64,000 bases of DNA from Candidatus Bilophila faecipullorum (GCA_944326695.1 CALVEZ010000007.1:1-64000), one strand, 5' to 3'. Positions 51,267-60,638 are shown, numbered from the stretch's first letter. Numbers and translations are program-made. The notes: a model not told the origin generated them from the sequence alone.

Positions 51267-52235
51267 ATGGCCACCCCCTCTTCTCAGGCTCCGCATCTGA
51301 CGCGGTCCACCAAAGCCTTTGTGGACGCGCTCGCGGCGGAGAACAATCCGCCCCTGTACACGCTTTCGCCGGAAGCCGCCCGCAAGGTGTTGGTGGACGC
51401 GCAGGCAAAGCCGGTCAGGAAGCTGGATGCCGATATACGTGACGAAGACCTTCCTGTGGGCCCCACGGGAACCGTATCCACCCGTTTTGTGCGCCCCATG
51501 AAGGCCGAAGGCAGGCTGCCGGTCATCTTTTATTTTCACGGCGGAGGGTGGATACTGGGCGACAAGAACACCCACGACCGGCTGGTCCGCGAGCTGGCAC
51601 AGGGCGCGCACGCTGCCATAGTCTACCCCAACTACACGCCGTCGCCGGAAGCGCAGTATCCCGTCCCGTTGGAGCAGGCCTATGCGGTGATGCTCCACGT
51701 GCTCGAAAGGGCGGATGACTACGGGATCGACGCCTCCCGCGTGGCCGTGGCCGGGGACAGCGTGGGGGGCAACATGGCCACGGTCATGACCCTTCTCGCC
51801 AAGGAGCGGAAAGGCCCGCGGATCGCCTTCCAGCTTTTGCTTTATCCCGTCACCGACGCCGGTTTCGACACCGAGTCCTACCATGCCTTCGCGGACGGGC
51901 CGTGGCTGACGCGGCGGGCCATGCAATGGTTCTGGGATGCCTACGCGCCTGACGAAACGCGGCGCGGCGAGATCACGGCCTCGCCCCTGCGGGCCACGAT
52001 GGAGCAGTTGCGCGATCTGCCTCCCGCCCTGATCATCACGGCGGAAAACGATGTCCTGCGCGACGAGGGCGAAGCCTATGCCCGTAAGCTCAGCGACGCC
52101 GGGGTGCGCGTGGCCTGCGTGCGCTATAACGGGACGCATCACGACTTCATGATGCTCAATGGCCTTGCCGAAACCACGCCCGCACGGGCGGCCGTGGCGC
52201 AGTCGGCGGCGGCCCTCAAGAAAATGCTCTATTAA
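51267..52235 (+). CDS. Alpha/beta hydrolase, hormone-sensitive-lipase family
   Basis: A 322-residue esterase of the HSL family. Oxyanion motif HGGGW (91-95), nucleophile Ser165 in GDSVGG, Asp in the ITAENDVLRDEGE block and the catalytic His in NGTHHDF. It would hydrolyse short-chain esters; the natural substrate is unknown. No signal peptide, so cytoplasmic. AAGGAGG precedes the ATG. It stands alone, with a strong hairpin 5 bp after the stop. Confidence 0.9.
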   Translation: MATPSSQAPHLTRSTKAFVDALAAENNPPLYTLSPEAARKVLVDAQAKPVRKLDADIRDEDLPVGPTGTVSTRFVRPMKAEGRLPVIFYFHGGGWILGDKNTHDRLVRELAQGAHAAIVYPNYTPSPEAQYPVPLEQAYAVMLHVLERADDYGIDASRVAVAGDSVGGNMATVMTLLAKERKGPRIAFQLLLYPVTDAGFDTESYHAFADGPWLTRRAMQWFWDAYAPDETRRGEITASPLRATMEQLRDLPPALIITAENDVLRDEGEAYARKLSDAGVRVACVRYNGTHHDFMMLNGLAETTPARAAVAQSAAALKKMLY

Positions 52236-52240
52236 CGGAA

Positions 52241-52277
52241 GCGCGCCCGCGCCGTGTGCGGCGGCGTGGGCGCGCTG
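52241..52277 (+). terminator. GC-rich hairpin after the hydrolase gene
   Basis: 14-bp stem (52241-52254 with 52264-52277, one wobble pair). No T run directly follows. The rest of 52236-52652 shows no gene. Confidence 0.5.
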
Positions 52278-52652
52278 CGAAGGGGCGGACCCCGGCAAAG
52301 TCTGGAGCGTTTTCCGGGCTTTTTTTCGTCCCGTCCCCGCCGGGGCGCCGCCCGGAAAAAACGCGCCGCCGGGCGCCCGGGCCCGCCGTCCGCACGGGCT
52401 GTGCTGGACAGACGCTGTTTTCGCCGCTATGTTTTTTGGCTGCGGCACGGCGGGCGCTTTCCGGCATTGGGTCCGGCTTGCGGACCTAAGGGAGACGCGG
52501 GGAAGGGCGGCGTGCCCCGCGCTGCGCTTTGGAGAAGTATGGGAAGAGCTGAGCGGCTCTGTGCGGCTTGTCCCGCTCGGAATCCTTTTGCGGAGCGTGG
52601 CTTTCGGGCATTCCTGACGGGGCCCGCCAACGTACAGGTGAGGAGTTTTTGG

Positions 52653-52862
52653 ATGGCTGATCACAACGAACTGCTGGAAATGCTTCCTTGTTCCCATTGC
52701 AAGAACGAGAAGCCCCATCTGGTTTCGTGCAGGCCGGAGGGGAGGATAACGGATTTATGGCGCGTGGAATGCCCCTGCGAACAGGCTCCCACGCAGTGGT
52801 CGGTTTCCCGAACGGCTGCCGTGCGCCTGTGGAACCGTTACATGACCAATCTGAAAGAGTAG
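52653..52862 (+). CDS. Lar-like zinc-ribbon protein
   Basis: A 69-residue protein resembling Lar-type restriction-alleviation proteins: LPCSHCKNEKPHLV, a second pair in VECPCEQAP, then TAAVRLWNRY. Four Cys could bind zinc. AGGAG lies seven bases before the ATG. In chromosomes such proteins are common and their function is usually unknown; it may be a phage relic. Confidence 0.68.
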   Translation: MADHNELLEMLPCSHCKNEKPHLVSCRPEGRITDLWRVECPCEQAPTQWSVSRTAAVRLWNRYMTNLKE

Positions 52863-53272
52863 CCTCTTTGGGGGGCGGGCGCGACCAAGATGACGGCCCG
52901 CACAAGTCGACGAGGGGCGGCCTCCGTCCGGACATAGGTCGCCGCGTCGAGGCGAGTTCCGGTCGGTACGGCTCCAAAGGTGCTTCCTCGCTCTCCCTGA
53001 GCACGTCGAGGGGGATGGACGGCATGTGGCCCCTGCGTTCCCTCTGTCCTGTCCCCGGGGCCCCCTTCCGTGCGGTGTGATGGTCCCCGGATGGAACCAT
53101 CAATGCCCCGGATCAATCGCGGAAGGCGTTTTGCCCCGTCTGCTCCCCCGTCTTTTCGTTTGGGGAGGGCGGCCTTGGTTTCACGCGGCGTGCGCCTTCC
53201 CGAGCCATCCTCTCGAAGAAGCCGGAAGGCGGTTTCACGTCTTGCGCGGAAACGTCTGGGTATCCGCGCGGA
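52863..53272. other. Intergenic region without recognizable gene
   Basis: About 410 bp of GC-rich sequence, no credible ribosome site or family mark in any frame, no clear terminator. Confidence 0.45.
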
Positions 53273-54142
53273 TCAGCGGCGGTCGAAGGCGACGAGCAGG
53301 AGCACGCTGAGGAAAATGAGGGCGATGCCCACCCCGGCGGAGAAGGTCAGCGTCTCGTTGAGGAAAAAAAGGCCGAGGCAGGCCGCACCAAGCGGCTCCC
53401 CGAGGCTCAGGGTGGACGCGGTAGCCGCGGGCGTCACCTTCAGCCCGGCTAATGTCAGCGAAAAGGCCATCGCCGTGGTGATGACGCCAAGGTGCAGAGC
53501 TACCAGCACGCCGGTACCCGAGGCGAGCCACGCCGTGGGGTAGAGCCAGAAGACGGGCAACATGCAGATGCCGCTGCCGAGGCAGAGGACCATCATGACG
53601 GTTTCGGGCGGATTGTGCCGGACCAGCGGCTTGCTGGACACGAAATAGCAGGCGTAGGAAAAGCCTGCCCCAAGAGGCAGGAGGATACTGGAAAGGTCGG
53701 TGTTTCCGGCGTTCCCGGTATTGAGCAGCACAAGCCCCGTCAGGGCCAGTGCGGTAGCCGGATACCAGAGCAGAGGCGGCCTTTCCCGCAGCAGGGCGAA
53801 ACCGAGCACGGCCACGACGATGGGCGAGAAGCCGATGGCCACCACCGTTCCCACGGCCACGCCCGCCGCCATGACGCCCTTGAAGAAAAGGAACTGGAAG
53901 CCGAGCAGGGCCAGCATGCCCGGAAGGACGTAGCGCAGCGGCCACCATCCCTTTTGCGGCAGCGTGCCTTTCCACGCGCACCACAGGAGCAGGGCGAGGC
54001 CGCCCCCGAGCATCCGCAGCGCACCGATGACGTAGGGCGTCGCGCCCGCCGGAGCCAGCGCCTGCACCGTTCCAGTGGTGCTGAAGCACAGTGCGCCCAG
54101 CAGCACCAGCAGCGGGCCGTAGCCCGAACCTGTCTTTTCCAT
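53273..54142 (-). CDS. EamA/DMT-family transporter
   Basis: A 289-residue inner-membrane protein with ten predicted helices in two EamA repeats, each starting in a similar way (LGALCFSTTGTVQALAP; LGAGFSYACYFVSSKPL). DMT transporters export or import small metabolites; the substrate cannot be read from sequence. The ATG at 54142 has GAGGGAAAT. The same frame stays open another 378 bp upstream through a lysine-coding repeat but lacks protein-like composition. Confidence 0.86.
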   Translation of the reverse strand: MEKTGSGYGPLLVLLGALCFSTTGTVQALAPAGATPYVIGALRMLGGGLALLLWCAWKGTLPQKGWWPLRYVLPGMLALLGFQFLFFKGVMAAGVAVGTVVAIGFSPIVVAVLGFALLRERPPLLWYPATALALTGLVLLNTGNAGNTDLSSILLPLGAGFSYACYFVSSKPLVRHNPPETVMMVLCLGSGICMLPVFWLYPTAWLASGTGVLVALHLGVITTAMAFSLTLAGLKVTPAATASTLSLGEPLGAACLGLFFLNETLTFSAGVGIALIFLSVLLLVAFDRR

Positions 54143-54751
54143 ATTTCCCTCGCTTGCGATGACGGCGGGCAGAGTTTCCCTTCCGGGGCGCGCCTTTGCC
54201 CGGATGCGCCCGTACCGGAAACCGCTGATCCGGCTGGACGGGAAACCGTTCCGGGCTTGGAACGGGATGCGCCCGGTTCCCCCTGCATCCCCCGCTCCCC
54301 GCGCTCTCTTCCCCGAGGCGGAAACGCGCCGGAAAAGGTTTCCCCGGAACACGGCCTGAAAGAGCGTTGTTCTGGCGGAAGGAGGCGGAAAGCCTTTCTT
54401 CTTCTTCTTCTTCTTCTTCTTCTTCTTCTGCCGGGATAACCGCGTAACCGGGGCTCCCGCCGGAGTGCTGTCGATACCCGTAGCCTTGAGGCCGGCGGAG
54501 GAAACGCGCCCAAGCATCACCGTATTCTAAACTCGAATTCCCTCTATCTCAAGCCCGCGCAGGCGTTCTCCCGCCCCGGAGACATGATCCCGGTTGCGGC
54601 CCGTCCTCGTGGGAGAAGGAGACGGCATCGATTGCTTTTGGTTGTCAAACGCTTCAGCATTTCCCGTTTGCTTCTCACATCGGAAAAGGCGTAGACAAAA
54701 AACACGTCAAGGAACGAGTCCCGTAATCCTGTAACCACCAAGGAGTGCGCC
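54143..54751. other. Upstream region of the transporter with a simple repeat
   Basis: No gene recognized. It contains the TTC repeat at 54396-54428. It separates the divergent transporter and the 30-residue peptide gene. Confidence 0.45.
54396..54428. repeat. (TTC)11 microsatellite
   Basis: Eleven uninterrupted TTC units (GAA on the transporter strand), about 255 bp upstream of the transporter start. Such tracts change length by slippage and, when upstream, can alter promoter spacing. Confidence 0.85.
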
Positions 54752-54844
54752 ATGTCCGCTGTTTCCATCATCGTCATTTGCAGTTTCTGCTTGCTCGCTT
54801 CCATCGGTACCGGGATTTATGGCACCGTGAAATATAACGACTAA
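54752..54844 (+). CDS. 30-residue membrane peptide
   Basis: MSAVSIIVICSFCLLASIG then TGIYGTVKYND: one membrane helix with a short polar tail. AAGGAG lies seven bases before the ATG and a terminator follows 19 bp after the stop, so it is a complete small transcription unit. No family recognized; it may tune a membrane complex. Confidence 0.65.
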   Translation: MSAVSIIVICSFCLLASIGTGIYGTVKYND

Positions 54845-54863
54845 CAGTTTCTTCCCGCATTTG

Positions 54864-54899
54864 AGGCCCCGCGTAACATTCCGTTGCGCGGGGCCTTTC
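54864..54899 (+). terminator. Terminator of the 30-residue peptide gene
   Basis: AGGCCCCGCG (54864-54873) pairs with CGCGGGGCCT (54887-54896), then TT. Confidence 0.82.
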
Positions 54900-55212
54900 T
54901 GTTGAAGTCCGTTTTTCCGTAATGTCAGGAGAGGTTTTTAACGGTCGAAAGCTCTCACATAAGAGTTGATGAGGGCGTACAAGGAGACTGTGGTTGGGTG
55001 AAAAGGCTGGTCTGTTCCAGTGGAAAAGCTCCGCCCCCGACAGCGCGTCTGCCTGCGCCAGGCCGTGGAGCCGCCTCTTTTCGTCTTGCGGCATCACAGA
55101 CGGGGAAAAGGCGGGAAAAGGTCGGCGCAAGGAAAAGGGCGGACCGATTTCCCCGGGAAACGTCCGGGGCCGTGTCCTGCGGCAAAGGCGGCGGACGGGG
55201 TTTGTGGGAGAG

Positions 55213-55249
55213 AAAAAGGGCTTCGGAGGGCGGCGGAGGCCCTTTTTTT
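55213..55249 (+). terminator. Orphan terminator
   Basis: AAAAAGGGC (55213-55221) pairs with GCCCTTTTT from 55239, in a T run. No gene with a credible ribosome site lies between 54900 and 55213, so an unrecognized small RNA is possible. The rest of 54845-55376 shows nothing else. Confidence 0.6.
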
Positions 55250-55376
55250 CTGCACCGAAGGAATTACAGGAGCGCGGGGCTGGACTATTGGCAGTTGACG
55301 CCGTAAAATAAACAAGGACATTCCAATATTATGTTAAAAAAAGCCGCAGGCGCCAGCTTCCCTGAGAGGAAAAGAG

Positions 55377-58300
55377 ATGGACCGCGCGAAAGCGGGGAAA
55401 ACGATGGACGAGATGAAAGAGGTTGCCGTACCGGAGGACCCTCTCGCCGCATGGACTTTGGGACAACCCGAGAAGCCGCTTGATGAACGTATGTCCCTGC
55501 TGATCAGCGCGTTTCGCGCCGAGATGAGCGTGAGCGCCCTCGGGCTTGCCCGTTTCGGCGGACAGGGCGAGGTGCGGGAAACGGGCGTCTGGAGTGAAGA
55601 CGACCGCTTCCCGGCGGAAGGTCTGCGCGCCTTCTTGTCCGGCGCTGCCGTGCCGGATGGCGCATCCGCCGAAGCCGTCTCCTTCCGGGAAGAGGCGGCG
55701 CTCCCGGCGGAAGCGGCGCTCTTTCCCGTTGGGCAGGGGCAACGGGCCGCCGGGCTCCTCTTTGTCCTGAAAGAGGAAGGGGCCGCGTGGACGGCCAACG
55801 AAAAGGCTTTCGCCCATTGCATGGCCGCCATGCTCGCCCTTTACTGGGAGGAGAAGGACCGCTGTGCTTTGCTGGAGTTCCATAACAGCGTCATCAACGC
55901 GGCTATGGCGCAGGTGCGGGAATGCCTCTATGTGACCGATCCCCGGACGGATCGCATCCTGTATATGAATCAGGCCATGAAGGACCTTTTCGGGCTTGAG
56001 CATCCCGAGGGGGAAATCTGCTGGAAAGTGCTGCAAAAGGGCATGGATGGCCGCTGCGGTTTTTGCCCGGTCAACCGTCTGTTTGAAAAGGGCGGACTCG
56101 GGCAGGTCTACCGCTGGGAAGAGAATAACCGGCTGACCGGAAAGATTTTTGAGAACAGCGACAGCCTCATGCGCTGGGTTGACGGCTCGGTGGCACATTT
56201 GCAGCATTCGTTGGACGTCACCCACGCCCTGTATCTCGACGAGGGGGCCAGCCGTGACGATCTGACGGGCCTTCTGATCCGGCAGGCGGGCAAGGCGGCC
56301 TTGGGCCGCTCCCTGAACAGGCTGACCGCCGAGGGCAGGCCCCTTGTGGTGGCCCTTCTCGACGTCAACCATCTTAAAGGCATCAACGACAGATTCGGCC
56401 ATCTGGAAGGGGACCGGGTACTGCGCCTCATCGCGCAGGCCTTGCGGGAAGAGGTGCGGGAACCCGATTTCATCTTCCGGCTCAGCGGGGACGAGTTCGT
56501 CGCCGTTTTCCACAGCAGCGGCCGTTACGCCGTCGACGAGCTTTTGGAGCGGCTGTCCCGGACGGTGGCCCGGCGCGCCGACGCCGTGGGCGTGCCGTGC
56601 CCCGTGTCCTTTTGCTTCGGCTGCTTTGAGGTGGCTCCTGATCATGCGTTTACGATTTCGGAAGTGCTTTCCAAGGCCGATGAGATCATGTACGAGCAGA
56701 AAAAGCGTTATCATATCCGCGAGGCCGCCCGCCGCCTGAAGGAGGGGGTACGGCTTCCCGTGCCGCCGGGTGCTCTGGACTACGACGCGTTGCGCCTGTA
56801 CAGGGCGCTGACGAAAAGCACGGACGCCTATGTTTTTGTTTCCAACGTAAAGACGGGTATTTTCCGTTATTCGCCCTCAATGGTCGAGGAGTTCGGCCTG
56901 CCCGGGGAAATTGTGGAAAACGCTGCGGCGGTCTGGGGCAGCAAGGTGCACCCGGACGATCAGGCGGCTTTTCTGGAGGCCAACCAGATCATCGCGGATG
57001 GCCGTTCCGATTCCCACTGCGTCGAATACCGGGCGAAAAACCGCAAGGGCGAGTGGGTATGGGTGCGCTGCCGCGGGTATCTGGAGCGTGACGAGCGGGG
57101 CGAGCCTGCGCTTTTTGCCGGATTCATCACCAACCTCGGCCAGAAGAACAAGATCGATCACGTCACCGGCCTTTTCAACAAGATCAAATGCGCGGAGGAC
57201 GTCGAGGCGCTGCTGCGGAGTCGCCCCGGCCATCCGCTTCAGTTCATGGTCCTCGGGCTGGACGGTTTCAAGCACATCAACGAACTGCACAACAAGAGCT
57301 TTGGCGATGAGGTGCTGCGCGTCATGGCCCAGCGCATTCAGGGGCTGCTGCCCGCCTACGGCTCCGTCTACCGGCTGGACGGGGACGAGTTCGCGCTTGT
57401 GGTCAGCGGCCTGCCGCAGGAGGCGGCGGAAATCTACCGTTCCATCGCTGAAAGTTTCCGCTACCAGCAGGAATACGACGGCAAAAAGTTTTTCTGCACT
57501 GTGTCGGCTGGTAGCGTCAGCTATCCGGCGGACGCCTCGGCCTACGCGGAGATGGTGCAGTACGCGAGCTATTCCCTCAAGCAGGCCAAACAGCAGGGCC
57601 GCAACCGGATGGTCGCCTTCAGTTCGGACATCCTCGACTGTCAGCTCCGCTCGCTGGAGCTTGTGGAGCTTTTGCGCGAGAGCATAGAGCGGCAGTACGA
57701 GGGCTTCGAGGTCGTGTATCAGCCTCAGATCGACGCCGCCACGCAACGGGTCATCGGCGCGGAAGCGCTGGCGCGGTGGACCTGCGCCAAGTACGGCGGC
57801 GTTTCGCCGGGCGAGTTCATCCCCCTTCTGGAGCAGAGCGGGCTCATCGTGCCCTTCGGCAAGTGGGTGTTCCGGCAGGCCGTGGCGCAATGCCGCGAAT
57901 GGGTGCGCCTGCGCCCTGATTTCACCGTGAGCGTCAACCTGTCCTATCTGCAGGTCACATCCGGCGACATCGTGCCCTTCATGCGGGATACGCTGGAAAA
58001 GGCGGGGCTGTCCCCGTCCAATCTGGTGGTGGAGTTTACGGAAAGCTGCATGATTCAGGAAAACCGCCGTATCCACGAGATTTTTGACGGCATCCGCGGT
58101 CTGGGCATCCGTATTGCGATGGACGATTTCGGGACCGGCTACTCCTCGCTGGGGATGCTCAAAAAGTCCCCCGCCGACATCGTCAAGATCGACCGCACCT
58201 TTGTGCGCGATATTCTGAAAAGCCGCTTTGACGCGACCTTTATCCGTTTCGTGGTCGCGCTTTGCCACGACGTGGACATCAAGGTCTGTCTGGAAGGCGT

Positions 58301-58439
58301 GGAGTGCGAGGAAGAATTCGACTGCGTGCGCCCCATGCGGCTTGATTATATTCAGGGTTTCTTCTTCGGGCGTCCCGTTGCCGCCGACATCTTCGGGCGC
58401 GATTTCCTTTCCTCCGCCACGGCCACTCCCGCCTCCTGA
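55377..58439 (+). CDS. PAS-GGDEF-PAS-GGDEF-EAL c-di-GMP protein
   Basis: A 1020-residue cytoplasmic protein with no membrane helices. Order: GAF-like region (about 35-165), PAS-like (about 175-285, with a CGFCPV Cys pair), GGDEF 1 (about 295-455, motif SGDEF), PAS/PAC (about 480-590), GGDEF 2 (about 598-755, motif DGDEF) and EAL (about 770-1010). The EAL domain keeps EALARW, the Glu of NRRIHEI, DDFGTGYSSL and KIDRTFV, so phosphodiesterase activity is likely. GGDEF 2 is likely degenerate, perhaps a GTP sensor. AGAGGAAAAGAG precedes the ATG. Confidence 0.88.
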   Translation: MDRAKAGKTMDEMKEVAVPEDPLAAWTLGQPEKPLDERMSLLISAFRAEMSVSALGLARFGGQGEVRETGVWSEDDRFPAEGLRAFLSGAAVPDGASAEAVSFREEAALPAEAALFPVGQGQRAAGLLFVLKEEGAAWTANEKAFAHCMAAMLALYWEEKDRCALLEFHNSVINAAMAQVRECLYVTDPRTDRILYMNQAMKDLFGLEHPEGEICWKVLQKGMDGRCGFCPVNRLFEKGGLGQVYRWEENNRLTGKIFENSDSLMRWVDGSVAHLQHSLDVTHALYLDEGASRDDLTGLLIRQAGKAALGRSLNRLTAEGRPLVVALLDVNHLKGINDRFGHLEGDRVLRLIAQALREEVREPDFIFRLSGDEFVAVFHSSGRYAVDELLERLSRTVARRADAVGVPCPVSFCFGCFEVAPDHAFTISEVLSKADEIMYEQKKRYHIREAARRLKEGVRLPVPPGALDYDALRLYRALTKSTDAYVFVSNVKTGIFRYSPSMVEEFGLPGEIVENAAAVWGSKVHPDDQAAFLEANQIIADGRSDSHCVEYRAKNRKGEWVWVRCRGYLERDERGEPALFAGFITNLGQKNKIDHVTGLFNKIKCAEDVEALLRSRPGHPLQFMVLGLDGFKHINELHNKSFGDEVLRVMAQRIQGLLPAYGSVYRLDGDEFALVVSGLPQEAAEIYRSIAESFRYQQEYDGKKFFCTVSAGSVSYPADASAYAEMVQYASYSLKQAKQQGRNRMVAFSSDILDCQLRSLELVELLRESIERQYEGFEVVYQPQIDAATQRVIGAEALARWTCAKYGGVSPGEFIPLLEQSGLIVPFGKWVFRQAVAQCREWVRLRPDFTVSVNLSYLQVTSGDIVPFMRDTLEKAGLSPSNLVVEFTESCMIQENRRIHEIFDGIRGLGIRIAMDDFGTGYSSLGMLKKSPADIVKIDRTFVRDILKSRFDATFIRFVVALCHDVDIKVCLEGVECEEEFDCVRPMRLDYIQGFFFGRPVAADIFGRDFLSSATATPAS

Positions 58440-58612
58440 TGGGGCCTGCCGTTCCCGCACAAGGGGAGCGGGCATCCTTTTGGGTTGGTCGGGTGCGGGA
58501 GGATACGCCAGCGTTGCCCCGGTCTGCGGGTAGGGTTTCGGCCTGGCCGTAGCCGTCCTCCTGCCCGCACCGCCTCCCGTGCGGCCCTTTCCCTTTCTTT
58601 TCTTCCTTTTTC

Positions 58613-59563
58613 CTATTGGAACCAGCCCTTGCGTTTGAGCAGTATCCACAGGAAAACGGCCAGCCAGCCCATGCTGGCGAGGGTCGCGTAGTAGCCGTAC
58701 TTCCAGTTGATGACGGGCATGTCCGCGAAATTCATCCCGTAGATGCCCGTGATCAGCGTGAGGGGCATGAATATGGCCGACAGCACGGTGAGCTGGCGGA
58801 CGCGCTGGTCCGTCTGCTGCTGAAGGAGAAACTGGCAGTGCTGGAGCAGTTCGGTCAGGCGGGTGACGAGGCGCAGCGTGCCCTTGGCCAGATGGTTCTG
58901 GGCGTCGCGGATGTCGCGCAGGCGCTCGCGCACGGCGTCGGTGAGCATGGGGTGGGGCGTGAGGGCCTGCAAATCGGCCAGCCCGTAGAAGCAGTCCTCG
59001 AACTGGTTGACGAGGTGGTTGACCTGCCGCCGCGTGTCGAGGATGAGGCGCTCGGAAATCTGGCGTCCGGCGTTGTCCACCTGGAGGGAGAGGGTTTCCG
59101 TCTGCGAGCGGGCGTCGATGTAGATGCAGATATTCCTTTCCACAAGGCTGTCGAGCAGATAGGCGAAGAGTTCGGGCGCGCAGCCGATGCCCGCCACCTC
59201 GCCGCTGGCGATTTGCCTGCGGTCCTCCTCGAAGCTGTAGCCGTCGATGGGGGAAAGCGTGATCACCTCATGAGCGAAGAGGAGGAACGAAATCGAGACG
59301 GCCCGTTTCTGTTCCCACGTCTGGCGTCCGGAAAGGCTGACGAGCAGGTAGTCGGAACCGGAGAAGACGGCGGGAAAATGGGCGGAGAGCACCCGGCGGC
59401 GCATGAAGCCGGGGATGCGCCGCTCGCGCAGGTAATGGGTCAGTTCCTCGTCGGTCCCTTCCAGATCAAGCCAGAGAAGCTCCTCTTCCGCGCTGCCGTC
59501 GGTGCGTTTGCCGTCCGTCGGGGCGCAGTCGCCCAGCGCGAGTTTGGTGACGTGCTGCTTCAT
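58613..59563 (-). CDS. CorA-family divalent metal transporter
   Basis: A 316-residue CorA/ZntB-type channel. A long cytoplasmic N-terminal domain with helices (about 1-250) leads to two C-terminal membrane helices; the first ends in the YGMNF signature (about 282-286). Ends with a basic KRKGWFQ tail. Moves Mg2+ or another divalent metal across the inner membrane. The RERRIPGFMRRRVLSAHFPA region fits the ZntB-like branch, so zinc export is an alternative. Confidence 0.88.
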   Translation of the reverse strand: MKQHVTKLALGDCAPTDGKRTDGSAEEELLWLDLEGTDEELTHYLRERRIPGFMRRRVLSAHFPAVFSGSDYLLVSLSGRQTWEQKRAVSISFLLFAHEVITLSPIDGYSFEEDRRQIASGEVAGIGCAPELFAYLLDSLVERNICIYIDARSQTETLSLQVDNAGRQISERLILDTRRQVNHLVNQFEDCFYGLADLQALTPHPMLTDAVRERLRDIRDAQNHLAKGTLRLVTRLTELLQHCQFLLQQQTDQRVRQLTVLSAIFMPLTLITGIYGMNFADMPVINWKYGYYATLASMGWLAVFLWILLKRKGWFQ

Positions 59564-59749
59564 CGCTTTGGCTCCTGTTTCATCACAGTGGTTCCCGAGG
59601 GGAAGGGTACATCAGGACTACACCACTTGGAGGCGGAATCAAAGGCCGCTAGAGCCCGTCTTTTCAAGGTGGGGCCTTTTGGTATATGCTGATGAGCCAA
59701 AGGGCGTTATGGCCGGATTTTCGGCCTGTTCAACAGAGAGGCGAAGAGC

Positions 59750-60052
59750 ATGATTACCTTGTCCGATTCCGTTATCGAGGATTTGAGGACGTTTCGGGGA
59801 CGCAAGACCGAACGTTCGATCCGTATTGAAACAAGTTCCGGCGGCTGACACGGCACGACGTTTGAACTGGCTCTGGACGAGCCGGAAGAAGGCGACGTGA
59901 CCGAGGATGTGGGGGAATTCCATTTCTGTATCGAAAAGAAGCTGCTTGATCAGATCGGTTCCGTGTTCATCGACAGCGATCCTACCGGAAGTTTCCGGAT
60001 ATACACGGAACGTCTCCCTACGCTGTTCAGCGGCGGGGCCTGTTCCCTCTAG
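59750..60052 (+). CDS. HesB-like selenoprotein (in-frame UGA = Sec33)
   Basis: A 100-residue protein if the TGA at 59846-59848 is read as selenocysteine. The frame runs MITLSDSVIEDL, SIRIETSSGG, Sec33, HGTTFELALDEPEEG, then a FHFCIEKKLLDQIGSVFID part and ends GGACSL at TAG 60050. It matches HesB/IscA-like selenoproteins, in which Sec replaces the first conserved Cys (Cys35 in IscA). HesB-like proteins bind iron-sulfur clusters or metal. GAGAGGCGAAGAG precedes the ATG. A stem-loop follows the UGA. A plain nonsense mutation is the alternative, but protein-like coding continues on both sides. Confidence 0.85.
59846..59885 (+). promoter_or_regulatory. Predicted bacterial SECIS element
   Basis: From the UGA, 18 nt lead to a stem of seven pairs (CUGGCUC 59867-59873 with GAGCCGG 59879-59885, one G-U pair) and the loop UGGAC. 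Bacterial SECIS hairpins lie directly after the UGA at this spacing and bind SelB. Confidence 0.65.
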
Positions 60053-60106
60053 TCTCCGTATGCCTGTGTTGTCCGCGAAAGCCGATTTTTTCCAAAGGGC
60101 AGGGGG

Positions 60107-60148
60107 AAAAGGACGGCGAAGCCCTCGCTGCGTCGAGCCGTCCTTTTT
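60107..60148 (+). terminator. Terminator downstream of the selenoprotein gene
   Basis: AAAAGGACGGC (60107-60117) pairs with GCCGTCCTTTT (60137-60147), a perfect 11-bp stem ending in T. Confidence 0.82.
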
Positions 60149-60597
60149 CCCTTGTAACGCAGCTCATTGGAAAAAGGCGGCTGGGAAGCGGACGCTTTTA
60201 TGAAGGCCGGGCCTGAGGCCGCTACGCTCGCCCGCGCATCCCTTACCTGTGCATTTCTTTGACGGGGTGCGGAGAAAGTCCCTCCTGCCGGGACGTGCCC
60301 CGGACAGGCTTTTTTCGCCCGGTGCGAAGGTGCCCCGGCGTGAGGTTCAGGCGTGTGGATGGCCCGCGACGTTTCCGTTTTCCCCTTCCAGAGGTGAAAT
60401 CTTGCATCCCTCGGGTGTAGCCCTCTCCAAGGTGGTGGACGACGGGAACGGGTCGGCTTGCAGCGTCTCGGAGGGCGGCTTCTTCCCTGCGGTATGGGTC
60501 CGCGCAGGGCGGCGGGAAGGGGGTATCCTCTTTTCTCAGATCGTTGCGCCTTAGTCGGTCCATATAATCATTTACCTTTAATTCCAATAGATTATAA

Positions 60598-60638
60598 ACG
60601 GAAAGTCGGGTGTGTTGCCCCGGCTTTCCGTTTTTTTT
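60598..60638 (+). terminator. Strong terminator before the uxaA-like gene, possible attenuator
   Basis: ACGGAAAGTCGGG (60598-60610) pairs with CCCGGCTTTCCGT around TGTGTTG, then seven more T. It lies about 97 bp before the dehydratase start and about 30 bp after a TATAAT box, so it could attenuate the sugar operon. No gene upstream on this strand needs it. Confidence 0.75.

Noticed and set aside
54143..54520. Long N-terminal extension of the EamA transporter with poly-lysine
   Set aside because: The extension is Arg/Pro-rich without homology, and an ATG at 54142 with a good ribosome site matches the normal family start.
59846..59848. Premature stop making two separate small genes or a pseudogene
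   Set aside because: Conserved HesB-like sequence continues in frame after the TGA with a suitable hairpin; the Sec reading explains everything better.
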